Counted from the stretch's first letter, positions 8,902-17,655 are shown. The stretch: 64,000 nucleotides of DNA from Flavobacterium sp. IB48 (GCF_016405855.1 NZ_JAEFCA010000003.1:368253-432252); one strand, 5' to 3'. The notes: a model not told the origin generated them from the letters alone. Translations and numbers: made by a program.

Positions 8902-9429
8902 ATGAAAAAACTAATTGTTTCTTTCGCTATAATTACAGCCTTAATCGTTGGTTGTAAAACAAATAACAAATCAAATGATGCTAAAACTCTGACTGTTGCA
9001 TTAGAACCAAAAAGCAACAGCAAAGTAGCCGGAACTGCTACTTTTGTTGAGAAAAATGGCAAAGTAACTTTTACAGCAAAAATCACTGGATTAGAACCTG
9101 GAGTTCATGCCATTCACATTCATGAAAAAGCAGATTGTAGTTCTGCAGACGGAAGTTCTGCTGGAGGACACTGGAATCCGACTTTCAAAAAACATGGAAA
9201 ATGGGGAGTTGGAGAATATCATAAAGGTGATATTGGAAACTTTACCGCTGATGCAAAAGGTAACGGATCTATCACTTTAACTACTGACGAATGGTGCATT
9301 GGATGCGGCGACAGTAACAAAGATGTTCTAGGAAAAGGCTTAATTGTACATGCAGGAACAGACGATTTTACAACCCAGCCAACTGGAAATGCAGGAGGAA
9401 GAGTTGCTTGTGCAGGAATCATTAAATAA
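8902..9429 (+). CDS. sodC: Cu,Zn superoxide dismutase, lipoprotein
   Basis: Start chosen at the ATG at 8902, four codons inside the longest frame, because it opens a lipoprotein signal (MKKLIVSF... LIVGC, lipidated Cys18). All metal ligands are visible: HIH in the HAIHIHE segment, bridging His in GGHWNP, His in KKHG, His and Asp in EYHKGD, and the last Cu ligand in IVHAG. The protein removes superoxide in the envelope, anchored to a membrane. The conserved cysteine pair of the family is also seen (ADCSS and RVACAG). Monocistronic, with its own terminator. Confidence 0.95.
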   Translation: MKKLIVSFAIITALIVGCKTNNKSNDAKTLTVALEPKSNSKVAGTATFVEKNGKVTFTAKITGLEPGVHAIHIHEKADCSSADGSSAGGHWNPTFKKHGKWGVGEYHKGDIGNFTADAKGNGSITLTTDEWCIGCGDSNKDVLGKGLIVHAGTDDFTTQPTGNAGGRVACAGIIK

Positions 9430-9440
9430 GAAAAAATTTA

Positions 9441-9476
9441 AATAACCGCTATTTTTAACAAAATGTAGCGGTTATT
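9441..9476 (+). terminator. terminator after sodC
   Basis: An 11-bp perfect stem AATAACCGCTA (9441-9451) with 9466-9476, followed by TT-rich sequence. Confidence 0.75.
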
Positions 9477-9539
9477 TCATTTTAAAATGAATTCTAAAAC
9501 AAGAAAAAGACATAGCTTTGCATCAGCAAAATTAAGTCC

Positions 9540-10742
9540 ATGATTAACCCATCAGCACCAGGCTGGATCGATAAATTTTTTAGTGAACAGAAGTTTTCAG
9601 AAGCAATTCCTTTTGAAACAGTGGATTCGTTTTACTATAAAGTGAGAGAAACGGGATTCATTTACGGACATATTATTGCGATAGATTCTCAAATTCCGAT
9701 TCCGATAAAAGGCTGGTTTAAAACCGAAATTTCAAAAGTTGCTTTACTTAATACACTCTATCATGTTTTTTGTTTAGAGAAAAGAAATTCGGAACCTAAA
9801 AATTTTATTTCTGAAGCTTTAAAGTTTTACAAGCAAATGAATCCAGAAGGATTTAATTTGTTTAAAATTTTATTGCCAAAAGATACACCTTCCCTATCTC
9901 TGGAAAATATTATTGACCAGAGAGTTCAAACCAATGACAGCATTATTAGTAAAAACTTTTCGCATTTGGTAACCAATGCGCTTTTGTTTATTGATGTTTT
10001 GGCTTTCAGACAATATTTGGAGCATGGAGAAATTCCTGAAAAATATTTAAAAAGAATCGAGGAGACGGTTCTCGGAATTGTTGGTTTGGCCTTAAAAACC
10101 AAAACAGTAAAATCGCAACACGACGATCTTTTAATAAAACTTTTTGAAGCTTCTATACGTTACTCAAAATTCTCAAAAGTTACAGTTGAAACTTTAGAGA
10201 CTTTACAGCTTGATTATTTCAAAAACGAATTAGAGCATTATTATTTAATTGATATGGCCGGAATGGCATTATGGAGCGATGGTGTTGTAGAAAATGAAGA
10301 ATCGTATTTCTTATATGCTTTAGGTTCTACAATGGGAGTTTCAGACGATTTTGTAACCAAAAGTATGGATACAACCAATACTTTCATTACAACACATAAA
10401 AAGAAGATTCCATACTTTAATTATTCGAATCCTGTTAAGCATTTCTATGATCAAATGACACATAGCGTTGTTAAACTGATCATTAGAAACAAAAACCGAT
10501 TGATTAAAGAAATTGTTCAAAGTAAAGAATTGATGGTGCTACTTGCCTATTCTACAACAAGAGATTTGGATGCAAAGGAAAAGAAAAAAGTAAAAAAACA
10601 GCTTTTGGACATTTGTAAAACCATTCCGTCGCTAACCATATTTTTACTTCCTGGAGGAAGTTTACTTTTACCGATACTGATTAAGTTTATCCCAACAATG
10701 CTTCCATCAGCATTTAATGAGAATTTAGACGAAAACGAATAA
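9540..10742 (+). CDS. LETM1-like protein (biofilm-associated family)
   Basis: A 400-residue protein with no signal peptide. The last about 75 residues resemble the LETM1 core: KKKVKKQLLDICKTIPSLTI, a hydrophobic segment LLPGGSLLLPILIKF and IPTMLPSAF, the motif that closes the membrane-inserted part of mitochondrial LETM1. The long N-terminal region is soluble and helical (for example MAGMALWSDGVVENEESYF, which recalls TerB-like acidic helices). Members in flavobacteria are named LETM1-related biofilm-associated proteins; the function is unproved. It is a single-gene unit between sodC and a shared terminator. Confidence 0.72.
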   Translation: MINPSAPGWIDKFFSEQKFSEAIPFETVDSFYYKVRETGFIYGHIIAIDSQIPIPIKGWFKTEISKVALLNTLYHVFCLEKRNSEPKNFISEALKFYKQMNPEGFNLFKILLPKDTPSLSLENIIDQRVQTNDSIISKNFSHLVTNALLFIDVLAFRQYLEHGEIPEKYLKRIEETVLGIVGLALKTKTVKSQHDDLLIKLFEASIRYSKFSKVTVETLETLQLDYFKNELEHYYLIDMAGMALWSDGVVENEESYFLYALGSTMGVSDDFVTKSMDTTNTFITTHKKKIPYFNYSNPVKHFYDQMTHSVVKLIIRNKNRLIKEIVQSKELMVLLAYSTTRDLDAKEKKKVKKQLLDICKTIPSLTIFLLPGGSLLLPILIKFIPTMLPSAFNENLDENE

Positions 10743-10745
10743 AAA

Positions 10746-10770
10746 AAATCGCCCTCTAAAAGGGCGATTT
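10746..10770. terminator. bidirectional terminator between LETM1-like and carbonic anhydrase genes
   Basis: The stem AAATCGCCCT (10746-10755) pairs with 10761-10770 across a 5-nt loop. Purine A and T tracts flank it for the two convergent genes. Confidence 0.85.
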
Positions 10771-10780
10771 CTATTTCTTA

Positions 10781-11416
10781 CTAAAAGTCCAGCTTATAAA
10801 CACTATCAAGCTCTGCATTTGAACTGATTGTAACATTTAAATCCGTTACGAAACCAGAATTCAATCCATAAACCCAACCGTGAAGCATAAGGTCTTGACC
10901 GTTTTGCCAAGCATTTTGAACAATTGACGTTTTAGCTAAATTATATACTTGCTCTTTAGCATTTATTTCTACAAAAGCATTGAATCGCTCTGTTTCGTCT
11001 TCGATCGAATTCAAGTATTTATCATGCAAACGGTACTCATCTTTAATGTGACGAATCCAGTTATCAATAATTCCAACAGATTGATGCCCCATTGCCGCTT
11101 TTACACCTCCGCAACCGTAATGGCCACAAACAATAATATGTTTTATTTTCAAAACATTTACTGCATAATCTAGTACACTTAGCATATTCATGTCAGAGTG
11201 AACAACCATATTGGCAATGTTTCTGTGTACAAAAACTTCGCCTGGTTTTGCACCAACAATTTCGTTTGCAGGAACACGGCTGTCAGAACATCCAATCCAT
11301 AATAGTGGCGGCTGTTGTCCTTTTGCCAAATCAGCAAAATAATTAGGGTCTTTTGCCAATGAAGTTTCAACCCACTTCTTATTATTTTCTAATAACTGCT
11401 CATAAAATTTTCTCAT
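10781..11416 (-). CDS. can: beta-class carbonic anhydrase
   Basis: A 211-residue cytoplasmic enzyme. Zinc ligands are Cys43 (GCSDSR), His99 and Cys102 (CGHYGCGG); the Asp45/Arg47 dyad is in the same SDSR motif. It interconverts CO2 and bicarbonate. It lies 114 bp downstream of a SulP transporter gene on the same strand, an arrangement that suggests the pair supplies and equilibrates bicarbonate. The intervening 114 bp hold no obvious terminator. Confidence 0.95.
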   Translation of the reverse strand: MRKFYEQLLENNKKWVETSLAKDPNYFADLAKGQQPPLLWIGCSDSRVPANEIVGAKPGEVFVHRNIANMVVHSDMNMLSVLDYAVNVLKIKHIIVCGHYGCGGVKAAMGHQSVGIIDNWIRHIKDEYRLHDKYLNSIEDETERFNAFVEINAKEQVYNLAKTSIVQNAWQNGQDLMLHGWVYGLNSGFVTDLNVTISSNAELDSVYKLDF

Positions 11417-11530
11417 TTTTTTATTTTTTGTGTGGTAATTTCTAATTCTAGGAATGTCTCAAAAAAGAACTTAAATGTAAAGTTACCTAAAATTTGACAT
11501 TTCTAGAGCCTTAAAAACACCATTTTTTAA

Positions 11531-13177
11531 TTATTCTTCTCTAACAACTTCTTTTTTAACCAGTTCTCTTTTTGCTACATCATAATAGTGTTCTATTGTA
11601 ACATGATTGTGATTTTCGGGTGTATTTTCTAATTCGTATGCTTCTTTAAACCCTTTAAGCTTTACTTTGATGTTTTCATCGATGGCTCTGGTTTCCTTAA
11701 ATTCACGAATTAAATCTAAAACGTCATGAGCAATATACTCTGTATCATGAGCATTGATGATTACTTTAGAATTTTCTGGAATTTCTGCCAACGTTTGTTT
11801 GATTGCCGCTTTATTTAAAAATGAAACTTCTTGAGCTAAATCAATATGAATAAGGTCTCCATCTTCATATTCTTCTTTCTTGAAAACATAAGCTCTTTTC
11901 AAATTTCCTCTCAAAACAAAAACAATACTGATAATAATTCCCAGCGCAACACCTTTTAGCAAATCTGTCGCAACAACAAAGACCAAAGTTGCAATGAAAG
12001 GTACAAACTGGTATTTCCCCTTTTCCCAGAAATGCATAAAGGTTGCTGGTTTTGCTAGTTTATATCCAACCAAAATCAAAACAGTCGCCAATGTTGCCAG
12101 TGGAATCTTGTTTAAAATTGCTGGTATAGACAATACACTTATTAATAAAAGCACACCATGAATAATGGCAGACATTTTAGATTTTGCTCCTGCATTATTA
12201 TTCGCAGAAGATCTTACAACTACAGATGTCATTGGCAAACCTCCTAAAAGAGAGCTCACAATGTTACCAACTCCTTGCGCTCTAAGCTCAACATTAGTAT
12301 TGGTATAACGTTTTTGAACGTCCATTCTATCAGAAGCCTCAATACATAAGAGCGTTTCAATAGAAGCGACAATGGCAATTGTAATAGCAACTACCCAAAC
12401 TTGCGGATTTGTAATAGCAGTAAAGTCTGGGGTAATTATAATTGATTTAAAGTCATCAAAAGATTTTGGAACTGGCAAAGAAACCAAATGTTCTTTTGCA
12501 ATTGCCAAAGTGCTTCCTGTAGATACAAATATTTCGTTTAAAACAACTCCAGCAATTACAGCAACCAAAGCTCCTGGAACTAGTTTTATTCTTTTTAAGA
12601 AAGGAACTTTGTCCCAAGCTAATAAAATCACCAATGAAACCGCAGAAATTACTACAGCTCCTAAGTGAATATGATTTAAAACATCAAATAAAAATGAAAA
12701 CGAATTGCTTCCATCATTTTGAACAAAAGCCTGATCTCCTTCGAAATCTGCATCATAACCAAAAGCGTGTGGTATTTGCTTTAAGATGATAATGATCCCG
12801 ATACCCGCTAACATTCCTTCAATTACGTTTGTCGGAAAATAGTTTGATATACTTCCTGCCTTTAAAAATCCTAATGCTAATTGAATTAATCCAGCAATAA
12901 AAACAGACATTAAAAATACATCGAAAGCTCCTAAATCGGTAATTGCGGTTAAAATGATAGCTGTTAACCCAGCAGCTGGACCCGATACACTAATATGCGA
13001 CTGGCTTAAATATCCAACAACGATACCACCCACAACACCAGCAATAATTCCAGAAAATAACGGCGCTCCAGAAGCCATTGCAATACCTAAGCACAACGGA
13101 AGAGCCACCAAGAAAACCACTAAACCTGAGGCAAAATCAGATTTAAGGTTGGCAAAAAGATTGATTTTTTTTGTCAT
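11531..13177 (-). CDS. SulP family anion transporter, probable bicarbonate transporter
   Basis: A 548-residue membrane protein with the SulP transmembrane core from the first helix (FASGLVVFLVALPLCLGIAMASG) through about residue 435. A short cytoplasmic STAS-like domain follows (LIHIDLAQEVSFLNKAAI... VIINAHDTEYIAHDVL). The SGPAAGLTAI segment and the GLPMTSVVVRSSANNNAG segment are typical of the family. SulP members carry sulfate, bicarbonate or other anions. The following carbonic anhydrase gene makes bicarbonate the best guess, but substrate is inferred, not read. A small secreted-protein gene precedes it by 83 bp. Confidence 0.9.
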   Translation of the reverse strand: MTKKINLFANLKSDFASGLVVFLVALPLCLGIAMASGAPLFSGIIAGVVGGIVVGYLSQSHISVSGPAAGLTAIILTAITDLGAFDVFLMSVFIAGLIQLALGFLKAGSISNYFPTNVIEGMLAGIGIIIILKQIPHAFGYDADFEGDQAFVQNDGSNSFSFLFDVLNHIHLGAVVISAVSLVILLAWDKVPFLKRIKLVPGALVAVIAGVVLNEIFVSTGSTLAIAKEHLVSLPVPKSFDDFKSIIITPDFTAITNPQVWVVAITIAIVASIETLLCIEASDRMDVQKRYTNTNVELRAQGVGNIVSSLLGGLPMTSVVVRSSANNNAGAKSKMSAIIHGVLLLISVLSIPAILNKIPLATLATVLILVGYKLAKPATFMHFWEKGKYQFVPFIATLVFVVATDLLKGVALGIIISIVFVLRGNLKRAYVFKKEEYEDGDLIHIDLAQEVSFLNKAAIKQTLAEIPENSKVIINAHDTEYIAHDVLDLIREFKETRAIDENIKVKLKGFKEAYELENTPENHNHVTIEHYYDVAKRELVKKEVVREE

Positions 13178-13260
13178 AATATAATACTAAAAAAATTATT
13201 CATTAAAGATTTACCCCATCTCGATAGAAATGCGGCTAAAGTTCGAAATAATCGGAAGTA

Positions 13261-13542
13261 TTATGCTACGTTAGGTGGTGGAGCAAAAATGCTCGGAGAG
13301 ATGTTGTCTAGTTTGACAATGTTTTCAGAAATGATTGTTTTTTTCTCGATATAAACCGGAATCAAAACTTCGTGCTCAAGAATAGTTGGATGAACTACAT
13401 TTTTAAGTTCTTTATGCACTTCTTCTTCAGCAATACTAAAAGATATAGCCGTATTATTTCCTTTCTTAATCGCCTGAACAATTGTCGGGGTCGATAAGAA
13501 GGCAATAAATATGAATAATAATATGCGAGCTATAAATTTCAT
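13261..13542 (-). CDS. small secreted protein of unknown function upstream of SulP
   Basis: A 93-residue protein. The start at 13542 (MKFIARILLFIFIAFLS) is preferred over one eight codons upstream because the signal sequence begins there, with likely cleavage near TIVQA. The mature part has a charged EEEVHKELKN stretch and ends in a proline-rich tail SPSIFAPPPNVA. No family is recognised. It lies on the same strand 83 bp before the SulP gene and may belong to the same transcript. Confidence 0.6.
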   Translation of the reverse strand: MKFIARILLFIFIAFLSTPTIVQAIKKGNNTAISFSIAEEEVHKELKNVVHPTILEHEVLIPVYIEKKTIISENIVKLDNISPSIFAPPPNVA

Positions 13543-13609
13543 TGAAGCAAAAATAGCGTTAAACAAATAAAATCAAAGAGATTTTTATAGAAATTTAACA
13601 TAAACAAAA

Positions 13610-13641
13610 AAGCAGAATGCAATTTTCATTCCATTCTGCTT
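13610..13641 (-). terminator. terminator of dps
   Basis: The stem AAGCAGAATG (13610-13619) pairs with 13632-13641. On the minus strand it is followed by a T-run (complement of the A-run at 13604-13609). Confidence 0.85.
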
Positions 13642-13664
13642 CTATTTTATTAAAAACCAATATT

Positions 13665-14144
13665 TTACAATGATTCTTCTAACCAAGCATTCATCATCCA
13701 AATTGTTTTTTCTTGCTCTGCAATAAAGTCGCTCATCATAGAATTGGTACCTTCATCATTAATTTCGTCAGATTTGTTCAAGATTTCTCTTTCAATTTTT
13801 AATAAATCTGATAAAGAGTGAACAATAAGCTGAACCGCTTTTTCATCGTTAGAAATATTTTTTCCAATCGTCAATTTATTGTTTTTAATATAATCTTCAA
13901 AAGTATGCAGAGGCGTTCCTCCTATTGTCAAAACTCTTTCTGCGATCATATCTATTTTTAATTGTGCATCTGTATATAATTCTTCAAATTTTACATGTAA
14001 ATCAAAGAAACGTTTTCCGCGAATATTCCAGTGAATTCCTCTCAAGTTTTGATAATAGACTTGAAAATTTGACAATAATACATTCAATTCTTTTACTAAT
14101 AATTCTGATTCTTTTACTGGTAACCCTAAAATATTTGTCTTCAT
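13665..14144 (-). CDS. dps: Dps-family ferroxidase / DNA-protecting protein
   Basis: A 159-residue four-helix protein. The inter-subunit ferroxidase residues keep the Escherichia coli Dps spacing: His38, His50, Glu54, Asp65 and Glu69 (HWNIRG... LHVKFEELY... QLKIDMIAER). It oxidises and stores ferrous iron with hydrogen peroxide as oxidant, protecting DNA. It is transcribed divergently from oxyR, 107 bp apart, which fits control by that peroxide sensor. There is no long Lys-rich N-terminal tail, so direct DNA binding is less likely than in the E. coli protein. Confidence 0.95.
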   Translation of the reverse strand: MKTNILGLPVKESELLVKELNVLLSNFQVYYQNLRGIHWNIRGKRFFDLHVKFEELYTDAQLKIDMIAERVLTIGGTPLHTFEDYIKNNKLTIGKNISNDEKAVQLIVHSLSDLLKIEREILNKSDEINDEGTNSMMSDFIAEQEKTIWMMNAWLEESL

Positions 14145-14171
14145 AATCTTATTTTTTACACTAATTTACTA

Positions 14172-14179
14172 CAAATTTA
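14172..14179 (-). promoter_or_regulatory. putative -7 element of dps
   Basis: Reads TAAATTTG on the minus strand, matching TAnnTTTG, and ends 27 bp before the dps start. No clear -33 TTG is seen, which would suit an activator-dependent promoter. Confidence 0.45.
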
Positions 14180-14223
14180 GAGTAACTTTACTAAAATAAA
14201 CATAAATAAAAATTATATTTTCT

Positions 14224-14231
14224 TATTTTTG
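14224..14231 (+). promoter_or_regulatory. putative -7 element of oxyR
   Basis: TATTTTTG matches TAnnTTTG and lies 20 bp before the oxyR ATG in the shared dps/oxyR regulatory gap. Confidence 0.45.
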
Positions 14232-14251
14232 CATCACAAATTACTATCAAC

Positions 14252-15199
14252 ATGACTATAACTCAATTGCAATATGTGTTAGCGGTTGCTGAGCATAAAA
14301 ATTTCACTCTTGCTGCTGAAAAATGCTTCGTAACACAGCCAACCTTAAGTATGCAAATACAAAAAATCGAAGAAGAACTTAATATTTTAATTTTCGATAG
14401 AAGTAAAAAACCGATCCAACTTACTGATATTGGACAAAAAATCGTAAATCAGGCAAAAAATATTGTAAACGAGGCTGATCGTATAAAAGATATAGTAGAA
14501 CAACAGAAAGGTTTTATTGGCGGAGAATTTCGTTTAGGAATTATTCCAACGATTATGCCAACGTTGCTTCCTATGTTTTTGAATAACTTCATTAAAAAAT
14601 ATCCAAAAGTTAAACTCTTAATTGAAGAGTTGAATACCGAGGAAATTATTCTGAAACTAAAAAACGGACATTTGGATGCTGCAATTGCTGCAACACCGCT
14701 TGAAGACGAAAAAATTAAAGAAATTGTTTTGTATTTTGAACCTTTCGTAGCGTATATTCCTGAACATCATGCAAGTTTTCAGAAAGAAGAAATTGAAGTT
14801 TCCGATTTAAATCTGAATGAAATTCTGTTATTACAAGACGGACATTGCTTTAGAGATGGTATTTTAAATTTGTGCAAAAATGTCTCAGACGCCGATCAAA
14901 CTAATTTCCAGATTCAAAGCGGAAGTTTTGAAACCTTAATTAAATTGGCAGACGAAGGCCTTGGTACAACGTTACTTCCGTACTTGCACACTTTAGACTT
15001 AAAAGAATCCGACAAACTGAAGCTCCGTAATTTTAAGGAGCCAAAACCTGCTCGAGAAGTAAGTTTAATTTACCCAAAGAGCGAATTAAAGATGCAAATC
15101 ATTGATGCATTAAGATCTACAATTGCTGGCGTTGTAAAAGGCGCAATTGTTTTTCAGAATGTTCAAATCATTAGTCCGTTACAAAAGAAAGCGCAATAA
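14252..15199 (+). CDS. oxyR: LysR-type peroxide sensor OxyR
   Basis: A 315-residue LysR-type regulator: N-terminal winged helix-turn-helix (MTITQLQYVLAVAEHKNFTL, then TQPTLSMQIQKIEEEL) and a periplasmic-binding-like effector domain from about residue 90. The redox pair is Cys199 and Cys208 in LLLQDGHCFRDGILNLC, at the same residue numbers as in E. coli OxyR. This makes a peroxide-sensing role strong. It is divergent from dps, its most likely target. A perfect terminator follows the stop codon. Confidence 0.95.
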   Translation: MTITQLQYVLAVAEHKNFTLAAEKCFVTQPTLSMQIQKIEEELNILIFDRSKKPIQLTDIGQKIVNQAKNIVNEADRIKDIVEQQKGFIGGEFRLGIIPTIMPTLLPMFLNNFIKKYPKVKLLIEELNTEEIILKLKNGHLDAAIAATPLEDEKIKEIVLYFEPFVAYIPEHHASFQKEEIEVSDLNLNEILLLQDGHCFRDGILNLCKNVSDADQTNFQIQSGSFETLIKLADEGLGTTLLPYLHTLDLKESDKLKLRNFKEPKPAREVSLIYPKSELKMQIIDALRSTIAGVVKGAIVFQNVQIISPLQKKAQ

Positions 15200-15200
15200 A

Positions 15201-15228
15201 AAAGGAGCCAATTTGGCTCCTTTCTTTT
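15201..15228 (+). terminator. terminator after oxyR
   Basis: An 11-bp stem AAAGGAGCCAA (15201-15211) with 15213-15223, followed by CTTTTTAT. It can also serve the convergent 15228-15425 gene. Confidence 0.85.
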
Positions 15229-15425
15229 TATACTTTAATTAGCTGTAGACTTGGCTTTAATTCTGGTTTTCCAACAACGAAATTAAGTAACCACTCTTGC
15301 AATTGTTCCATTTCGTAAGGTAACAGTGTTTTGATAGCTTTTTCTAACTCTTTGCAGAAAAGTATCGGATCGAAACTAACTCTCTCAAGTATTGATTTCG
15401 TGTAATCAAACATCATTTTTGACAT
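15228..15425 (-). CDS. small conserved-type cytoplasmic protein, unknown function
   Basis: A 65-residue protein (MSKMMFDYTKSILERVSFDP...) with no signal peptide or membrane segment. It is predicted mostly helical, with a leucine-rich middle (LEKAIKTLLPYEMEQLQEWL). I recall similar short proteins starting MFDYTK in other Bacteroidota, where they are hypothetical. A TAnnTTTG motif lies 47 bp upstream and the gene ends at a terminator, so it looks like a complete unit. No function is assigned. Confidence 0.72.
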   Translation of the reverse strand: MSKMMFDYTKSILERVSFDPILFCKELEKAIKTLLPYEMEQLQEWLLNFVVGKPELKPSLQLIKV

Positions 15426-15471
15426 AATAAAATAAGATTTTCGGGGGTTATCTATTTTTTTAAACTCGAGC

Positions 15472-15479
15472 CAAATTTA
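15472..15479 (-). promoter_or_regulatory. putative -7 element of the 15228-15425 gene
   Basis: TAAATTTG on the minus strand matches TAnnTTTG, 46 bp before the start codon. Confidence 0.4.
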
Positions 15480-15591
15480 AACAATTAACTAACATAAATT
15501 CTACTTTTAACTTATTTTTTTAAAAACTTTAGCAACGAATACGTTTTCTTAAAACACATAAATCAATGTAGAATTATTCTAAATAACTCGT

Positions 15592-16254
15592 TTAAACCTT
15601 TTTAAAAGCTCGAAACATTTCTCTTTTCCCTGGAGGCCCTGCTAATTTTTCTACAGTAAATCCAACTTCAATCATGCTTCTTTTAACAACTCCTCGAGCT
15701 GCGTATGTAACAAGAACTCCGTTTGGCTTTAAACTGTTGTACATTTTCTGAAAAATTTCGGTACTCCAAAGTTCCGGTTGCACTCGGTAACCAAAGGCGT
15801 CAAAATAAATCAAATCAAAAATTTCAAAATCGTTTATTTCGTGAAAAAATTGTTTTCTTTTGGTTAACGAGAACAGGTCGCAAATTTCTATTTTTTCATT
15901 CCATTGCGATTTATGCATTTTTTCAAAAATGTTATAAAATTCCGATGCATCCAACTCGTCAGCATAATTCATTTCCAAAATCTCGTCTGCATCTACAGGA
16001 TACGCTTCTACTCCAACATAATCAATAGTCTGTTTCTTTCTAACAGATTCCAAAAAAGTAATAAAAGCATTTAACCCTGTACCAAAACCAATTTCTAATA
16101 TACTTATAGGATTATCAAATAATGAAAGACCGTTTTTAATAAAAACGTGCTTTGCTTCCTGAATTGCGCCATGTTTAGAATGATAGCATTCATCCCACTC
16201 TGGCAAACGAATTGTAGTTGAGCCATCTAGCGTTTTAATTATTTCTCTTTTCAC
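15592..16254 (-). CDS. mnmD: tRNA 5-methylaminomethyl-2-thiouridine methyltransferase (MnmD)
   Basis: A 220-residue SAM-dependent methyltransferase. Motif I is ILEIGFGTGLNAF, followed by the DYVGVEAYP acid loop. The family-specific FDLIYFDAFGYRVQPELW and AGPPGKREMFRA motifs of the MnmC methyltransferase domain are also present. It would make mnm5s2U34 in certain tRNAs from nm5s2U. The FAD-dependent MnmC2 half is absent, so this is a stand-alone MnmD as in many non-proteobacteria. It is on its own with no operon partner. Confidence 0.9.
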   Translation of the reverse strand: MKREIIKTLDGSTTIRLPEWDECYHSKHGAIQEAKHVFIKNGLSLFDNPISILEIGFGTGLNAFITFLESVRKKQTIDYVGVEAYPVDADEILEMNYADELDASEFYNIFEKMHKSQWNEKIEICDLFSLTKRKQFFHEINDFEIFDLIYFDAFGYRVQPELWSTEIFQKMYNSLKPNGVLVTYAARGVVKRSMIEVGFTVEKLAGPPGKREMFRAFKKV

Positions 16255-16471
16255 TTTTTTCAGAATTTTACAATGGCTTTTTATTGGTTTTCAAGCCATT
16301 TTAATAATCAAATTTAATCAAAACTAATGCGTAAAGCCTTAAAAAACCATACTTTTTTCATAAAATCTTTATAAAAACCAATCAAATATTTGAGTTTATT
16401 ATAGGATAAATAAATCTCAATCAAAACCATTAAATAATGAATTTTCGCTAAGCATTTTACAGATTTTTACG
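16255..16471. other. intergenic region between divergent mnmD and ilvE
   Basis: AT-rich, no open frame of note. One imperfect hairpin pairs AATGGCTT (16272-16279) with 16293-16300 in the mnmD leader; its role is unclear. Confidence 0.4.
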
Positions 16472-16479
16472 TAATTTTG
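16472..16479 (+). promoter_or_regulatory. putative -7 element of ilvE
   Basis: TAATTTTG matches TAnnTTTG and gives a leader of about 80 nt before the ilvE ATG. Confidence 0.45.
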
Positions 16480-16563
16480 CATTCAATAAATTCCATTTTA
16501 CACGATATTATCACTTTAGTATTTCTGACAGTGAAGAATATCTCACAAAAAACTTACATAACT

Positions 16564-17634
16564 ATGAGTACAACTCAAACAAGCAAAATTGAAATCATTA
16601 AAGCTACTTCTACAAAAATCAACGAAGTAGATTTTGACAACTTAAGTTTTGGTGCTGTATTTACAGACCATTTATTCGAATGCGATTTTAAAAATGGGCA
16701 ATGGCAAAATCCTGTCATTAAGCCTTATGCTCCTATTTTAATGGACCCGTCATCAAAAGTCTTCCATTACGGACAAGCAATTTTTGAAGGAATGAAAGCT
16801 TATAAAGATGACAATAATGATGTTTGGTTGTTTAGACCAGATGAAAACTTCAACCGTTTCAATAAATCGGCTGTAAGAATGGCAATGCCAGAAGTTCCTG
16901 AAGCTATTTTTATGGATGGTTTAAATGAATTATTGAAATTAGATAAAGATTGGATCCAAAGAGGAAACGGAGCTAGTATGTACATTCGTCCATTTATGAT
17001 TGCTACAGGTCCTGGAGTTATTGCAAATCCTTCTGACGAATATAAATTTATGATTTTACTTTCTCCTGCAAAAGCATATTATGGAGGTGAAGTAAAAGTT
17101 ATCATTGCTGAGCATTTCAGTAGAGCTGCAAATGGTGGTATCGGTGCTGCAAAAGCTGCAGGAAACTACGCAGCTCAATTTTACCCAACTAACTTGGCAA
17201 ACAAAGATGGTTTCCAACAAGTTATCTGGACAGATGATGCAACGCACACAAAATTAGAAGAGGCAGGAACAATGAACGTTTTCTTCAGAATTAACGATAC
17301 TTTATTAACTGCTCCAACAAGCGAAAGAATTTTAGATGGTGTTACCAGAAAAAGTTTAATTGCAATGGCAGAAAAAGAAGGATTAAAAGTTGAAGTTCGC
17401 CCAGTAATTGTTTCAGAATTGGTTGAAGCTGCTAAAAACGGATCTTTGAAAGAAATCTTCGGAGCAGGAACTGCTGCAGTTATTAGCGTTATCAAAGGAT
17501 TCTCTTACAAAGACGAATACTTTGAAATGGCTCCAATCGAGAATTCTTATGCTTCTTTCTTAAAAGAAAAATTAACTAATCTTCAAAACAAACTTTCTGA
17601 AGACACTTACGGATGGACAGTTAAAGTTCAATAA
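16564..17634 (+). CDS. ilvE: branched-chain amino acid aminotransferase
   Basis: A 356-residue fold-type IV PLP enzyme. The start was set at the ATG at 16564 (MSTTQTSKIE); the upstream TTG would overlap the promoter element. Lys197 in GAAKAAGNYAA is the PLP lysine, and FHYGQAIFEGMKAY and SMYIRPFM are further family motifs. It transfers amino groups between glutamate and leucine, isoleucine or valine. It belongs to the large bacterial/eukaryotic subclass (Bacillus YbgE type). Monocistronic, ended by a strong terminator. Confidence 0.95.
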   Translation: MSTTQTSKIEIIKATSTKINEVDFDNLSFGAVFTDHLFECDFKNGQWQNPVIKPYAPILMDPSSKVFHYGQAIFEGMKAYKDDNNDVWLFRPDENFNRFNKSAVRMAMPEVPEAIFMDGLNELLKLDKDWIQRGNGASMYIRPFMIATGPGVIANPSDEYKFMILLSPAKAYYGGEVKVIIAEHFSRAANGGIGAAKAAGNYAAQFYPTNLANKDGFQQVIWTDDATHTKLEEAGTMNVFFRINDTLLTAPTSERILDGVTRKSLIAMAEKEGLKVEVRPVIVSELVEAAKNGSLKEIFGAGTAAVISVIKGFSYKDEYFEMAPIENSYASFLKEKLTNLQNKLSEDTYGWTVKVQ

Positions 17635-17655
17635 TTCCAAAACCATTATAAAAAG

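Noticed and set aside
12372..12668. 98-codon frame on the plus strand inside the SulP gene
   Set aside because: It lies fully antisense to a gene with clear family motifs and is of unlikely amino-acid composition.
17181..17495. 104-codon minus-strand frame within ilvE
   Set aside because: Antisense shadow of a gene whose active-site motifs are intact.
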